Shown in pieces: positions 1-9,086 of a DNA stretch of 64,000 nucleotides. A model generated the notes under the pieces. That model had not been told where the DNA came from and searched no databases. It saw only the letters and a list, made by a program, of their open reading frames with translations. This DNA is from an uncultured Draconibacterium sp. (lineage in GTDB: Bacteria; Bacteroidota; Bacteroidia; Bacteroidales; Prolixibacteraceae): the NCBI GenBank assembly GCA_947492175.1, contig CANLMQ010000032.1:8114-72113 (forward strand), given 5' to 3'. The position numbers and the translations under genes were made by a program. The number at the start of each line of letters is the position of its first letter. Position 1 is the stretch's first letter.

Positions 1-788
1 TGAATGTAAGGCATCACATCTTCCGGAGCCAGGCTGCACAGTTCATCAATCAACTCGATTAATACCGGCTGTACCCTCGGATCGCTCATGGCATCAAATC
101 CAAAAGCTTTGCGGAATGCTGCACTGTGCCCCGGTATATCAAACTCGGGAATCAGCATTATTTTCCGTTCCAGGCAATAAACTACCAATTCTTTAAAATC
201 TTCCTGGGTATAGTATTTCCCTTTCCGGCGGCTCATACTTTCGGGCGCATTCAGTTGCGGATATATTTTGCTTTCCAATCGCCAGCCCGGATTTTCGGTT
301 ACATGAAAATGAAAAACGTTAAATTTATACGCCGCCAGCACATCAATCTGCTCTTTTAGCATTTTAACCGACTGGTAATTCCTTCCGACATCCTGCATAA
401 AACCGCGAATGGGAAATGCCGGCCAGTCAACGATTGAACATCCTGCCAAAAAGCGCTTGCCATTTCTTTCCAACTCAAGCTGTTTTACTGTTTGCATTCC
501 CCTGAACAAGCCTTTTGGGGTGGTCGAGAGTAAAATAACAGAGTCAGAAGTAATGTTCAAACTATAAGCTTCATCCGTTTCATAAGGAACTCCGGTAATT
601 TGAGTGCTCAGCCGCTGTACAAAACAAGCACTGCTGTCTTCCATGTTGAACCATTGGCTGTTCCATGCCAATTGTTGGGGCATAGGAATTAAAGCCGGAT
701 TGTATTCTCTTTTAGTACCACACGAAAGGAGAATGCCAACAGCCAGTAGTCCTGTCAATAGTCGGAAATATATTAGGTTCTTGTTCAA
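1..788 (-). CDS. Beta-N-acetylhexosaminidase, GH20 (3' end cut by window edge)
   Basis: This lipoprotein probably removes terminal beta-linked GlcNAc or GalNAc from glycans at the cell surface or in the periplasm. Translating the minus strand gives 262 complete codons running off the left edge. A lipobox ends at Cys23 (ILLSC). A GH20 N-terminal alpha/beta domain follows, then the barrel start: FPIRGFMQDVGRNY (about 125-138), HFHVTENPGWRLE (about 160-172) and IPEFDIPGHS (about 213-222), all typical of the family. The catalytic Asp-Glu pair lies outside the window. An in-frame stop at 792-794 leaves TTG at 788 as the most likely start; ATT at 791 is the only upstream alternative. It begins 20 bp after the sialidase stop, so it is probably the fourth gene of the PUL 1 operon and acts on sugars exposed by the sialidase. 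Confidence 0.85.
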   Translation of the reverse strand, partial: MNKNLIYFRLLTGLLAVGILLSCGTKREYNPALIPMPQQLAWNSQWFNMEDSSACFVQRLSTQITGVPYETDEAYSLNITSDSVILLSTTPKGLFRGMQTVKQLELERNGKRFLAGCSIVDWPAFPIRGFMQDVGRNYQSVKMLKEQIDVLAAYKFNVFHFHVTENPGWRLESKIYPQLNAPESMSRRKGKYYTQEDFKELVVYCLERKIMLIPEFDIPGHSAAFRKAFGFDAMSDPRVQPVLIELIDELCSLAPEDVMPYI

Positions 789-807
789 AATTTAGGGTTT
801 AATGTTT

Positions 808-2448
808 TTACTTACTAAGTAAATCAGTAACCGGAATTTTCTGAAAGTAAAGCTCTTTTACTCCTTCATAAAGAATTCCAATGGTATGCTCATCGATCAT
901 CGTCATACAGGAGTAACCATAACCTCCATCTTCATTTAACTCCAGCTGATATTCTTCGGGCCAGGTCATTCCCTGATCCAAACTCGCCTTAATGGTCATA
1001 TTTGCTCGCTTAAGCTTATTATTCGGATTGGAAAAGAACAGCACGTGTTTTTTTCCGTCGCCAACTTTAACGTCAGCACTAATGATACTCGCCATGCAGT
1101 TTGATTCAGGCAATGCTGAATTGGAAGATGAATGCGTGATCCAGGTTTTGCCGAGATCGTTTGTTACTGCAACTGCACGTCCATTTGTTTCGCCTTTGTC
1201 TTTCCGGTTCCGATCGTCGCGCATGTTTAACATCAGACCGCCATTCTCCAGCTCCACTACCTGGGCTTCTGTTGTATTCGATTTGGCTCCGGCGCCAATG
1301 TGCCAAGTCTCACCGTGGTCCTTGCTGTAAACTATGGTTGAGTGACAGGTATATTGTCCTCCGTCCAACGCTTTTTCGCCAATATCAGCTTTAAACTGAG
1401 CGGGGAATACCAGCGTGCCATTTTCCATACTAATTCCTCTGCCCGGGCCTTGCAAAAGCAACTGCCAGCCGGGCTTCTTTATTTGTTCTGTAATATTAAC
1501 CGGCTCTGACCAGGTTAATCCATCATCAGTACTTTTTGCCAAAATAAACTGACCTGTTTCTTCAGGAGATATTCCTGGTTTCGACGCCCACCACAACATG
1601 TCTTTTTCAGTGGCTCCACTCATCCATAAAGCGGCAACCCAAATGGTCCCGGTCTCGTCGTCGTACAAAATGCAAGGATCGCCCACGCCGTTGAGTTTTT
1701 GCGGCTTTCCACCCCATTCTCCCATGTCCATTATGATCTTCATTGGTTCCCATGTTTGGCCACCATCCGTGCTGCGACTCATGCCAATATCAATATCTTC
1801 TTGTAAATCTTTGCTGTTGTTGTAACGTGCATCGTAAACCACAATTAAAGTTCCTTTAGTTGTAGTTACGATTCCGGGAATTCGATAGGTATCGCAGTTA
1901 TCCTGACCTTGCTGACGAACAACATGGCCAAATCGGATTGAATGTTTTTCGGGTTGAATTGATTGTTTTATCTGGTGATCAAATTCCAGAATAACTTCTT
2001 TTATTTGAATTTGGGATTCAATATTTGCATTTGTTTTGGCTGCAAATGAAACTGAAAATGAACTATAAAGTCCGGATAATTTTGGATCTACTTCAATGAT
2101 TGTTTTTTCCCAAATATCAGAAGTTTCGCCAATCGTAAGTACAGCCCCCTGATCGCTATTTGAATCAGCACTAATAAGTTGTATGTTATTTATTGCGTTT
2201 CCTACATCTGAATTTGGAAAAATCAATTCAACAGAAGTAAGTTTTTGGGATTGCCCGTTTAATGTTTTTTGAATATTAATAAAAGCAACCTCGTTGATTT
2301 CCTTTTGTATAAACACCGGCACATTTCTAATTTGAACCTGAACCTCTGGCGGCAGCAAAGCGATTTCATTGTTTCCGTGACTTTTAGTACAACTACCAAA
2401 AGCAATTATTTGGATGAAAAATAGTGTTACAACGATCAGTCTTCTCAT
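808..2448 (-). CDS. nanH: Exo-alpha-sialidase lipoprotein, GH33
   Basis: It hydrolyses terminal sialic acid from glycoconjugates. The 546-residue product has a lipobox ending at Cys20 (AFGSC), then an N-terminal region of about 150 residues resembling the accessory domain of Bacteroides sialidases. A six-bladed propeller follows. It opens with the YRIP motif (188-191), which holds the first arginine of the catalytic triad. Five Asp boxes of the S-x-D-x-G-x-T-W type are seen at about 226, 306, 375, 429 and 489. Glu394 (TEAQVVEL), the YGYSC segment (510-514) and YEG (527-529) are the expected acid and tyrosine positions. It lies 101 bp after SusD, with a hairpin between, and 20 bp before the GH20 gene. 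This co-localisation supports sequential trimming of sialylated host-type glycans. The class is well supported; the gene symbol is by analogy. Confidence 0.93.
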   Translation of the reverse strand: MRRLIVVTLFFIQIIAFGSCTKSHGNNEIALLPPEVQVQIRNVPVFIQKEINEVAFINIQKTLNGQSQKLTSVELIFPNSDVGNAINNIQLISADSNSDQGAVLTIGETSDIWEKTIIEVDPKLSGLYSSFSVSFAAKTNANIESQIQIKEVILEFDHQIKQSIQPEKHSIRFGHVVRQQGQDNCDTYRIPGIVTTTKGTLIVVYDARYNNSKDLQEDIDIGMSRSTDGGQTWEPMKIIMDMGEWGGKPQKLNGVGDPCILYDDETGTIWVAALWMSGATEKDMLWWASKPGISPEETGQFILAKSTDDGLTWSEPVNITEQIKKPGWQLLLQGPGRGISMENGTLVFPAQFKADIGEKALDGGQYTCHSTIVYSKDHGETWHIGAGAKSNTTEAQVVELENGGLMLNMRDDRNRKDKGETNGRAVAVTNDLGKTWITHSSSNSALPESNCMASIISADVKVGDGKKHVLFFSNPNNKLKRANMTIKASLDQGMTWPEEYQLELNEDGGYGYSCMTMIDEHTIGILYEGVKELYFQKIPVTDLLSK

Positions 2449-2482
2449 AATTATTTAATTAATTCATTTATCAGTTTTTGGT

Positions 2483-2511
2483 AAGGAGAGTTGTAAGATA
2501 CAACTCTCCTT
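2483..2511 (-). other. Hairpin between SusD and sialidase genes
   Basis: Arms 2483-2495 and 2499-2511 form a 13-bp perfect stem with a 3-nt loop. On the transcribed (minus) strand it comes about 40 nt after the SusD stop and is followed by TTACC rather than a T tract. It may therefore stabilise or process the SusCD mRNA, or attenuate it, rather than terminate fully. A box of 15 nt (2523-2537) upstream of it is identical to one after the SusD gene of PUL 2. Confidence 0.7.
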
Positions 2512-2549
2512 TTTCTCTAACCAAACTAAATCTATGTAAAAATTACAGT

Positions 2550-4034
2550 TTAATAACCTTCTGTCTGTATTAATTCCGAATCGTTTGCCAACATGCTCTC
2601 AGAAATAGAGTAATATATTTTATAAGCTTCTGAAACATCAAGTGAAGCAACTTCATCAAAAACATAAGTGTCACCGGCCCGAACGAGGTCCCACCATCTT
2701 TTTCCTTCTCCAATAAATTCTTTATACCTCTCGTCGAGAATTGCTTTTGCATTCAGGTCCTTGGAACTGTTAGAGTATTCATGTCCTGCGAAATTCTCGC
2801 CATAAGCGCGAGATCTTACTGCATTAATTTCGGATGAAGGATCTTCTCCCATATTATTTTTTGCCTCAGCCAGTAAGAGCAACACATCGGCATAGCGATA
2901 AACGGGAACGTTATTATAACTCCAGCGAGTTCCATCGTCACCAATCACTCCAAGGAATTTATTCAGGATAGCTCCCTGATAATTGGGATCTCCCGCCTGA
3001 AAGGGTACATGAACATTGCCGTCGTCGTATATACGAATAAAGGTACTACGACGTTGGTCCATATTATCATCCATAAGCAGAAGTGTTTTTTCTGAAGCGC
3101 CATAACGGCTTAATCCATTTACAACAAAACCACTCATTGACGAACCGTTTTCATCATACAATGGAGCCAAATCCACAGCCCTTGTTGTAAAGTAAGTTCC
3201 GTAAAAATTACTTGCCTGATCTTTCTGATAATCAATTGTAAAAATAAACTCATTATTACTTTCATTTCCTTGTCCCCAAAGGTTATTGTAATCCGCAAGT
3301 TCAAAACCAGTAATTTGCTGAAGTGCCGATTTTGCTTCATTAAAATCGCTGTTTCCGCCACCAAGCACTTTCCCCGACCAGATATATGCATCACCTTTTA
3401 AGGCCAGAGTTGCTGCTTTCGACCAGTAAATCTGTTTACCCAACCAGAGGCTGTTGTCACTTCCAAAATATTCCAACGATTTGGCAATGTCACTTTTAAT
3501 TTGCGCCATTACTTCACTTTTAGGTGAACGTGGTCTTTTAAGTGCTTCCAGATCCACCTCCAATAGCGGTTCTGTAGCAATCGGAACATCACCCCATGCT
3601 TTTAACATTGTATAATACACATAGGCACGTACACCATACATTTGCCCTAGCATGTGATTTAGATCTTGTTCTTCTGCAAATTGAACTTCCGGTGCATTTT
3701 TAATAAAGTCGTTGACATAATGCAACAATCCGTAAAAATTAGCCCAGTTGCCAAAATACACCAATGATGTACTTATATTATTGGCAATCAGATCAAGGTC
3801 GGCAGGAGAATTTGCAAAAGTATTTCCTCCCCACAGATCAGAGCGTACTTCTCCCATTTGCCAGATTGTATAGGTATAATTACGGAAACTTGCATAAATA
3901 CCAACTTGTGCCGCTTTGGCTGCTTCTTCAGTATCCCAAAACCCGTTATAGGTTAAATCACTGTCCGGTTTCATATCCAATTCGCATGATCCCAGAACTA
4001 ATATACTGATTAGTACAAAAATATATTTCTTCAT
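2550..4034 (-). CDS. SusD/RagB-family glycan-binding lipoprotein (PUL 1)
   Basis: This surface lipoprotein forms the lid of the SusCD importer and captures oligosaccharides for its SusC partner. The 494-residue product has a lipobox ending at Cys17 (VLGSC), then the typical SusD start (DSDLTYNGFWDTEEAA). The TPR-bearing helical core contains the conserved RAYVYYTMLKAWGDVP stretch (about 136-151). Near the C-terminus are YRYADVLLLLAEAKNNMG and ERYKEFIGEGKRWWDLVRAG, both hallmarks of SusD_RagB. It lies 13 bp after the SusC stop, in the same operon. The enzymes next door suggest that it binds sialylated or N-acetylhexosamine-rich oligosaccharides. Confidence 0.95.
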   Translation of the reverse strand: MKKYIFVLISILVLGSCELDMKPDSDLTYNGFWDTEEAAKAAQVGIYASFRNYTYTIWQMGEVRSDLWGGNTFANSPADLDLIANNISTSLVYFGNWANFYGLLHYVNDFIKNAPEVQFAEEQDLNHMLGQMYGVRAYVYYTMLKAWGDVPIATEPLLEVDLEALKRPRSPKSEVMAQIKSDIAKSLEYFGSDNSLWLGKQIYWSKAATLALKGDAYIWSGKVLGGGNSDFNEAKSALQQITGFELADYNNLWGQGNESNNEFIFTIDYQKDQASNFYGTYFTTRAVDLAPLYDENGSSMSGFVVNGLSRYGASEKTLLLMDDNMDQRRSTFIRIYDDGNVHVPFQAGDPNYQGAILNKFLGVIGDDGTRWSYNNVPVYRYADVLLLLAEAKNNMGEDPSSEINAVRSRAYGENFAGHEYSNSSKDLNAKAILDERYKEFIGEGKRWWDLVRAGDTYVFDEVASLDVSEAYKIYYSISESMLANDSELIQTEGY

Positions 4035-4047
4035 AATTTATTGCTGT

Positions 4048-7000
4048 TTAAAAAGTTACGTTTAAACCAAGAGTATAGGTTCGTGGAAGTGGAAATCTTC
4101 CTGAATCGATACCCGAAGATGATTCTTCAGGGGTACTACCTGAGAATCCATTAAAGTAAGCCAGGTTGGAGCCGGTTACGTATAGCCTCATGCCCTTGAA
4201 AATATTGTTGGCAATTTTGCCCTCCAAATCGTAGCTCAGTGTTACCTCACGTAAAGCCAGGTAATCACCTTTTTCCCACATGCGCGAACTACTGCTTGCC
4301 ATCGATCCCTGGTCTCCTCCGGCAGCAAGGTGGTTTCTCTGACGGTCAACCAGCGTAAAGATTGGCACATCGGCGGTTGGATTCTCCGCCGTCCACGAAT
4401 CGGCGATTTCAATTGGTCCATTCTGGTTACCCTGTGTCTGAGCAATACCTTTCACCCGGCGTCCATTAATAATATAGTGACCTACTGCGAAGTCGGATTT
4501 TACAAATAAACTGAAGTTTTTGTATTTGAAATCAGACGTTAAACCACCTGTAAACTTAGGTGTTCTCCTGCCAATTACAACACGGTCGAGGTAGTTAATT
4601 ATATTGTCACCATTTAAATCTTTCCAGCGTGTATCGCCCAGAAAACGCACATCCTTCTTAGTTGCAAAGTCAACAACCCTACCTGCATCTGCATCAATTT
4701 CAGCCTGAGTATGATAAACCCCGTCAAAAACATAAGCGGTAATTACATCTAATCCTACTCTTTCGCCTTCCTGCAGCCCGCCAACGTATTTTGTTCCATC
4801 TGTTGCAGGATCATAGATTTCAGTACCTCCCTGTCGTTTCTTTTCAACACCGTTTTCCGGAAGTGATTTCGCATAATTTTTTACCGAATAGTAAGTGAGG
4901 CCAACATTCCAGTTAAAGTCGTTGGTTTTTATTACATCGGCATTAACCTGTAATTCCAAACCACGATTTTGCAACGTTCCGTTGTTGGTAGTAATTGAAG
5001 AAAAGCCTGTCCATAATGGTAATGTTAAACCAGCAAGCTTATCTTTCACGTCTCGGATAAAATAGTCGGCAATTAAAGTTACCCGATCATTATAGAATCC
5101 AACATCCAACCCCATATTGAAAGTAGTTGAACGTTCCCATTTCAGGTCGAGTAATGGAAGTTGCGTATTTGCATATCCCGACTGGGTGTCGAAAATTGCT
5201 GTTTTGGCATAAGTACCAAATACGCCAAAGTTGCTCAGAACTTCAAGGTTACCGTTCACACCATAGCTCAGTCGGGGCTTAATTTTGCTAATCGTTGATT
5301 TTAGCTTGGAATTGGTAAAGAATTTTTCGTTATGAATGTTCCAACCTGTTGAAACACCCGGGAAAAATCCGTATTTATTATTTCCTAAACGGGAAGATCC
5401 ATCATAACGGAAAGTCAATCCCAGCAAATATTTATAATTAAAGTCGTAGTTGACCTGCCCAAATAACGAAGCAATTTCGTAGCCCGTGTTATAAGAATAA
5501 GGAACTCCGCTTGCTTCTGAACCTACATTCATGGTATAAATCAGATCAGTAGGAGAAAGGCGGGTTGCCGCATTAAACGTAAAATAGTTCTCTGTAAAAT
5601 ATTCTGTCCCCAACAATGCGTTTACATTGTGTTCTCCTACAGATTTCTTATAGTTTAACATTGCAGTTATCTGTTCGCGTAACGTTCGGGTATAAGAAGC
5701 AGCAGACTCTCTTCCGGTTCTCAAAGATCCTGAATTCAGATAAGCTTTGTTAAAAGATTCATTGGTGTTATTTATTGAAAAATGGCTTCCTCTAACGGTT
5801 AGATTAAAGTCGTTAAGAAAGCTATAATCAAACTGAACAGAACCTGTAAATCTTTCTTCAAGATTTGATCTAACAAATTTATCCCGGTAATACAACGGAT
5901 TCCCGAATCCCAGATAAGTACCAGGTTGGTATTCATTTGACAAACTACCATCAGTATTGTTGTTATAAATCCTTGAAGTGGGCGCTAAACCGGCAGTTCG
6001 TTGAAACAGGTTATATTCTGAATCATAAGGTAAATTTACACTTGAATGTGCAAAAATCATATTAGAGCTTACCTTCAAATTCTCGGTAATTTTATACGAT
6101 CCGTTAAATGTACCCGAAAGACGTGTAAAACCAGAACCAAAAACAAGGCCGTTATCATCCATGTACCCCAAACCAAGATAATAGGTTCCTTTCTCGTTTC
6201 CTCCATCAAAAGACAGGCTGTAATCCTGTGAATAGCTATCCTGGTAGAAAAGCTCATTCATCTGGTTTTCCTGGAAAATCAAAGTAGTACCCGGATTAAT
6301 CGGGTCTTCGATTGTCTGCCAGCCTTCGTAATTCAGCAAGTATTTATTTTCATCCGTAAGCACCATAGTCGTATAAATCGAATTGGTAGCATTATTTCCG
6401 GTTGCCGCAGCATGTCCTCCTGTTAGAAATACATCGAGCCAAGGATACCCCATTACATCCTGAGCTCCGCGAACAGCAAGTCGGTTAAATTTCACATAGT
6501 CAGCTGCCCCAAGGTACTCCATCGGATCCTTACGACGCTGGTTAGAAGTAAATTTTGCTTTAAATGATACATTCGATTTACCAACTTTACCTTTTTTTGT
6601 TGTAACCAGAATCACTCCGTTAGCAGCCCTGGCACCATAAATAGCAGTTGAGGCAGCATCCTTTAATACTTCCATTGATTCAATATCGTCCGAATTCAAT
6701 GCATAAAAAGAACTTGGTACTCCATCAACAAGAATCAAAGGAGAACCTGTTCCTGAGAAACTGGTACCTCCGCGAACTACCATCGATGGTGTGGTTCCCG
6801 GCTGCCCTGTAGTTTGAGTAACTTTCAAACCAGCAATGGTTCCCTGCAATGCTGTTGCTGCATTAGAACGAGGAACACTTTCCAATACTTTTGTATCGAG
6901 TTTTGAGATTGATGTAGTCATCTCTGCTCTCGATTGAGTAGTATAACCTGTTATTACGACTTCATCTAATGCTGTTGTTTCGGTTTCCATAACTACATTC

Positions 7001-7287
7001 AAAAACTGAGATGCAACAACCTGAATTCTTTGTGATTTAAATCCAATCATTGAGAACTCCAACTCTGATTTGTCTACTGAAGGAATCTCAATAGCAAATT
7101 CTCCATCGATATTTGTTGAAACACCGGTAGTAGTGCCAACAATAATAACATTAACACCGGGTAAAGGTAGGTTTTGCGAAGCATCAACAACCTTCCCCTG
7201 TATTACATCCTGCGCCATGCTACTTACCACTCCCATAAAAAGAAGGAAGAGTAAAACAATGGCCTTTTTAGTTAGAACTTTTTTCAT
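4048..7287 (-). CDS. SusC/RagA-family TonB-dependent outer-membrane transporter (PUL 1)
   Basis: This outer-membrane beta-barrel imports glycan fragments using TonB energy. The 1079-residue product has a Sec signal ending near Ala25-Gln26, then a carboxypeptidase-regulatory-like domain (about 28-100, with LPLPGVNVIIVGTTTG). A TonB-box-like stretch (LDEVVITGYTTQ, about 107-118) precedes the plug. The plug carries the family signature DIESMEVLKDAASTAIYGAR (201-220), and the barrel ends in the expected aromatic LGLNVTF. There is no N-terminal STN domain, so sigma/anti-sigma signalling is not expected. The neighbouring FadR-type regulator is the likelier controller. It is first in the operon SusC-SusD-sialidase-GH20, with a promoter about 40-70 bp upstream. 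Confidence 0.96.
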   Translation of the reverse strand: MKKVLTKKAIVLLFLLFMGVVSSMAQDVIQGKVVDASQNLPLPGVNVIIVGTTTGVSTNIDGEFAIEIPSVDKSELEFSMIGFKSQRIQVVASQFLNVVMETETTALDEVVITGYTTQSRAEMTTSISKLDTKVLESVPRSNAATALQGTIAGLKVTQTTGQPGTTPSMVVRGGTSFSGTGSPLILVDGVPSSFYALNSDDIESMEVLKDAASTAIYGARAANGVILVTTKKGKVGKSNVSFKAKFTSNQRRKDPMEYLGAADYVKFNRLAVRGAQDVMGYPWLDVFLTGGHAAATGNNATNSIYTTMVLTDENKYLLNYEGWQTIEDPINPGTTLIFQENQMNELFYQDSYSQDYSLSFDGGNEKGTYYLGLGYMDDNGLVFGSGFTRLSGTFNGSYKITENLKVSSNMIFAHSSVNLPYDSEYNLFQRTAGLAPTSRIYNNNTDGSLSNEYQPGTYLGFGNPLYYRDKFVRSNLEERFTGSVQFDYSFLNDFNLTVRGSHFSINNTNESFNKAYLNSGSLRTGRESAASYTRTLREQITAMLNYKKSVGEHNVNALLGTEYFTENYFTFNAATRLSPTDLIYTMNVGSEASGVPYSYNTGYEIASLFGQVNYDFNYKYLLGLTFRYDGSSRLGNNKYGFFPGVSTGWNIHNEKFFTNSKLKSTISKIKPRLSYGVNGNLEVLSNFGVFGTYAKTAIFDTQSGYANTQLPLLDLKWERSTTFNMGLDVGFYNDRVTLIADYFIRDVKDKLAGLTLPLWTGFSSITTNNGTLQNRGLELQVNADVIKTNDFNWNVGLTYYSVKNYAKSLPENGVEKKRQGGTEIYDPATDGTKYVGGLQEGERVGLDVITAYVFDGVYHTQAEIDADAGRVVDFATKKDVRFLGDTRWKDLNGDNIINYLDRVVIGRRTPKFTGGLTSDFKYKNFSLFVKSDFAVGHYIINGRRVKGIAQTQGNQNGPIEIADSWTAENPTADVPIFTLVDRQRNHLAAGGDQGSMASSSSRMWEKGDYLALREVTLSYDLEGKIANNIFKGMRLYVTGSNLAYFNGFSGSTPEESSSGIDSGRFPLPRTYTLGLNVTF

Positions 7288-7308
7288 AAATTTGAATTTT
7301 TATTGTTT

Positions 7309-7321
7309 TATGTATGACATA
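7309..7321. promoter_or_regulatory. Putative FadR-type operator at the PUL 1 promoter
   Basis: The 13-mer TATGTATGACATA is a perfect inverted repeat (TATGT/ACATA around a 3-nt centre). It contains the GT-N3-AC core known for FadR-subfamily operators. It sits just downstream of the predicted -7 box of the SusC promoter, where a bound repressor would block initiation. The assignment to the divergent regulator at 7408 is inference. Confidence 0.45.
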
Positions 7322-7328
7322 ATGCAGA

Positions 7329-7358
7329 CAAATATAGAGATTAGTTTTTTATTTCAAA
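7329..7358 (-). promoter_or_regulatory. Promoter of the PUL 1 susC operon
   Basis: Read on the minus strand, TTTG (7358-7355) and TATATTTG (7336-7329) are 18 nt apart. This is close to the Bacteroidota housekeeping consensus TTTG-N19-TAnnTTTG. Transcription would begin near 7322, giving a leader of about 35 nt before SusC. Confidence 0.6.
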
Positions 7359-7407
7359 AGGTTTTTTAAAATTTGTACATTTTTAAAATGTTTAGCTTAA
7401 ATAAATT

Positions 7408-8115
7408 ATGACAACACATAACCTGATAAATCAATTATCGACAGTAGATAACAGCAGCCTGGTTGATAAAGTAGAAATGCAGTTATTAGAAATCTTTATT
7501 AACCGGGGCTTAAAAACCGGAGATAAAATACCTAAAGAACTGGAACTGGCCAGTGCTATGGGAGTTAGCCGCACAGTAATTCGGGAATCTCTTACCAGGC
7601 TGAAAGCCATGGGCCTTGTGGATTCGGTAAAACACAAGGGAACAGTTCTTACCAGCCCAAACCTGGCACAGATTCTTCAGAAATCTATGATTCCTAAAGT
7701 ACTTGATGACGAAACATTAAAAAACATTTTCGAAATACGTCTTATTCTTGAAATTGGAATGGCAGACTCCATTTTTAAAAATATTACTGATCAGGATATT
7801 CAGGAACTTGAAGAGATCATAAACTCTGAACCTGAAGCAACAGGAGATGTACTGTTTGATATTGATCATGAGATTAAATTTCATGGTAAACTGTATGAAA
7901 TTACACACAACTATACTTTAATGAGTTTTCAAACAATACTGTTGCCAGTTTTTAATTTTGTTTATGACAGTGGTTTAATAAACCGGCCAATTAAAAAGAA
8001 GAAATATGTTTCTCATCAGGAATTGGTGGAAATTCTAAAAAATGGAAATCCTAAAAAATTTAGGGAAGGTATGCGTAAACATTTGGATAATCACTTTAAC
8101 AGACTGCTTGAGTAG
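7408..8115 (+). CDS. GntR-family transcriptional regulator, FadR subfamily (FCD domain)
   Basis: This cytosolic DNA-binding regulator probably controls the divergent sialidase PUL. The 235-residue product has an N-terminal winged helix-turn-helix (about 18-82; GDKIPKELELASAMGVSRTV and RLKAMGLV are typical of GntR). An all-helical FCD effector domain (about 100-233) follows. The FCD metal and ligand residues look intact: Asp153 and His159 (DHEIKFHGKL), His203 (SHQEL) and His225 (KHLDNH). FadR-type regulators often respond to sugar acids, and NanR of E. coli, which senses sialic acid, belongs here. That makes a sialic acid or derivative a reasonable effector, but this is inference from context. 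The ATG at 7388 is in another frame and stops at once, so 7408 is the start. Confidence 0.9.
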   Translation: MTTHNLINQLSTVDNSSLVDKVEMQLLEIFINRGLKTGDKIPKELELASAMGVSRTVIRESLTRLKAMGLVDSVKHKGTVLTSPNLAQILQKSMIPKVLDDETLKNIFEIRLILEIGMADSIFKNITDQDIQELEEIINSEPEATGDVLFDIDHEIKFHGKLYEITHNYTLMSFQTILLPVFNFVYDSGLINRPIKKKKYVSHQELVEILKNGNPKKFREGMRKHLDNHFNRLLE

Positions 8116-8214
8116 TTTCTTCTTGTATCTTTAAATAATACCCGATAAAATCAATACTACTCTGAGTTTCCTTTCAAAATCTTTCAGCTTAAACAACAAC
8201 AATAAATCATTTAA

Positions 8215-8257
8215 ATAGAGGGTCTTCCCGGAATTTCGGTAAAACCCTCTATTTTCT
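8215..8257 (+). terminator. Terminator after the FadR-type regulator
   Basis: Arms atagagggt (8215-8223) and accctctat (8244-8252) pair perfectly around a 20-nt loop and are followed by TTTTCTTA. This separates the regulator from the sigma-factor operon of PUL 2. Confidence 0.75.
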
Positions 8258-8420
8258 TATAACTATTGTTGTAATTGTTTATTACAAAATCAATATTCAC
8301 GTTCGATTCTCATTGTCCAAAAATAAAAAAAATTGAAAGTTTTGAATTTACCCCGACAAAGAGTTAAGCTTACAGAATCTTTTCAACTATCGTTTTTTAT
8401 GCTTTATTTTGTTGCTCTCA

Positions 8421-9020
8421 ATGTCAACTGAAAAAATATATGATATTAAGAAACTCCTCTCAGGTGATGAAGAAGCATGGATCGACCTGTTCAAGGAGCA
8501 CTATGTGAGTTTGTGTGCCTACTCAAGGCGATATGTTGGCCGTAAAGACATTGCTGAGGAGATTGTGTCTGAAACTTTTTTCAAAATCTGGGAGAATAAG
8601 AAAACAATTGACATTAGTACTTCGCTAAAATCTTACCTTTTTCAGGCAGTTGCAAATAATTCGTTGTATCATTTGCGAAAACTAAAACGCGAAGAAAAAC
8701 TAGCTGACTATTTTTCAGAGACCGAAAACATAAATATCGGGTTCACTGAAACTGCAGAAAATATTACAGAGCAAAGCTTACTCATGCAGGAACTAAATAC
8801 CCGAATTGAAGATGCCATAAATCAACTTCCTCCGCAGCAACAAACAGCATTCCGCTTAAAACGCTTCGAAGGAAAAAAAAACAAGGAAATTGCATTGGAA
8901 ATGGGTATTGCAGTAAAAACCGTTGAAATGCACCTTTCCAAAGCCATGACTTCCATGCGAGAGAATCTAAAAGATTACCTCCCTGCCTTCCTCCTTTTTA
9001 TCCTTCTTAAATTAAATTAA
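8421..9020 (+). CDS. ECF-type RNA polymerase sigma factor (PUL 2)
   Basis: This extracytoplasmic-function sigma factor would transcribe the downstream SusCD genes when its anti-sigma partner releases it. The 199-residue product has region 2 with AEEIVSETFFKIWENK. Region 4 reads LPPQQQTAFRLKRFEGKKNK, followed by the helix-turn-helix IALEMGIAVKTVEMHLSKAM. This matches the Bacteroidota ECF group tied to FecR/SusC systems. The reading frame opens at a TTG at 8409, but ATG at 8421 gives the more usual start (MSTEKIYD). The FecR gene follows after 66 bp. Confidence 0.92.
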   Translation: MSTEKIYDIKKLLSGDEEAWIDLFKEHYVSLCAYSRRYVGRKDIAEEIVSETFFKIWENKKTIDISTSLKSYLFQAVANNSLYHLRKLKREEKLADYFSETENINIGFTETAENITEQSLLMQELNTRIEDAINQLPPQQQTAFRLKRFEGKKNKEIALEMGIAVKTVEMHLSKAMTSMRENLKDYLPAFLLFILLKLN

Positions 9021-9086
9021 AAAAAAACAGATTTCCATACAGGGTTTTTTAACTTCAATGCATCATAGTACTGCAAGCAGAATATT

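Noticed and set aside
992..1330. 112-codon plus-strand open frame in the sialidase gene
   Set aside because: It overlaps Asp-box coding sequence on the other strand, so it is a shadow frame.
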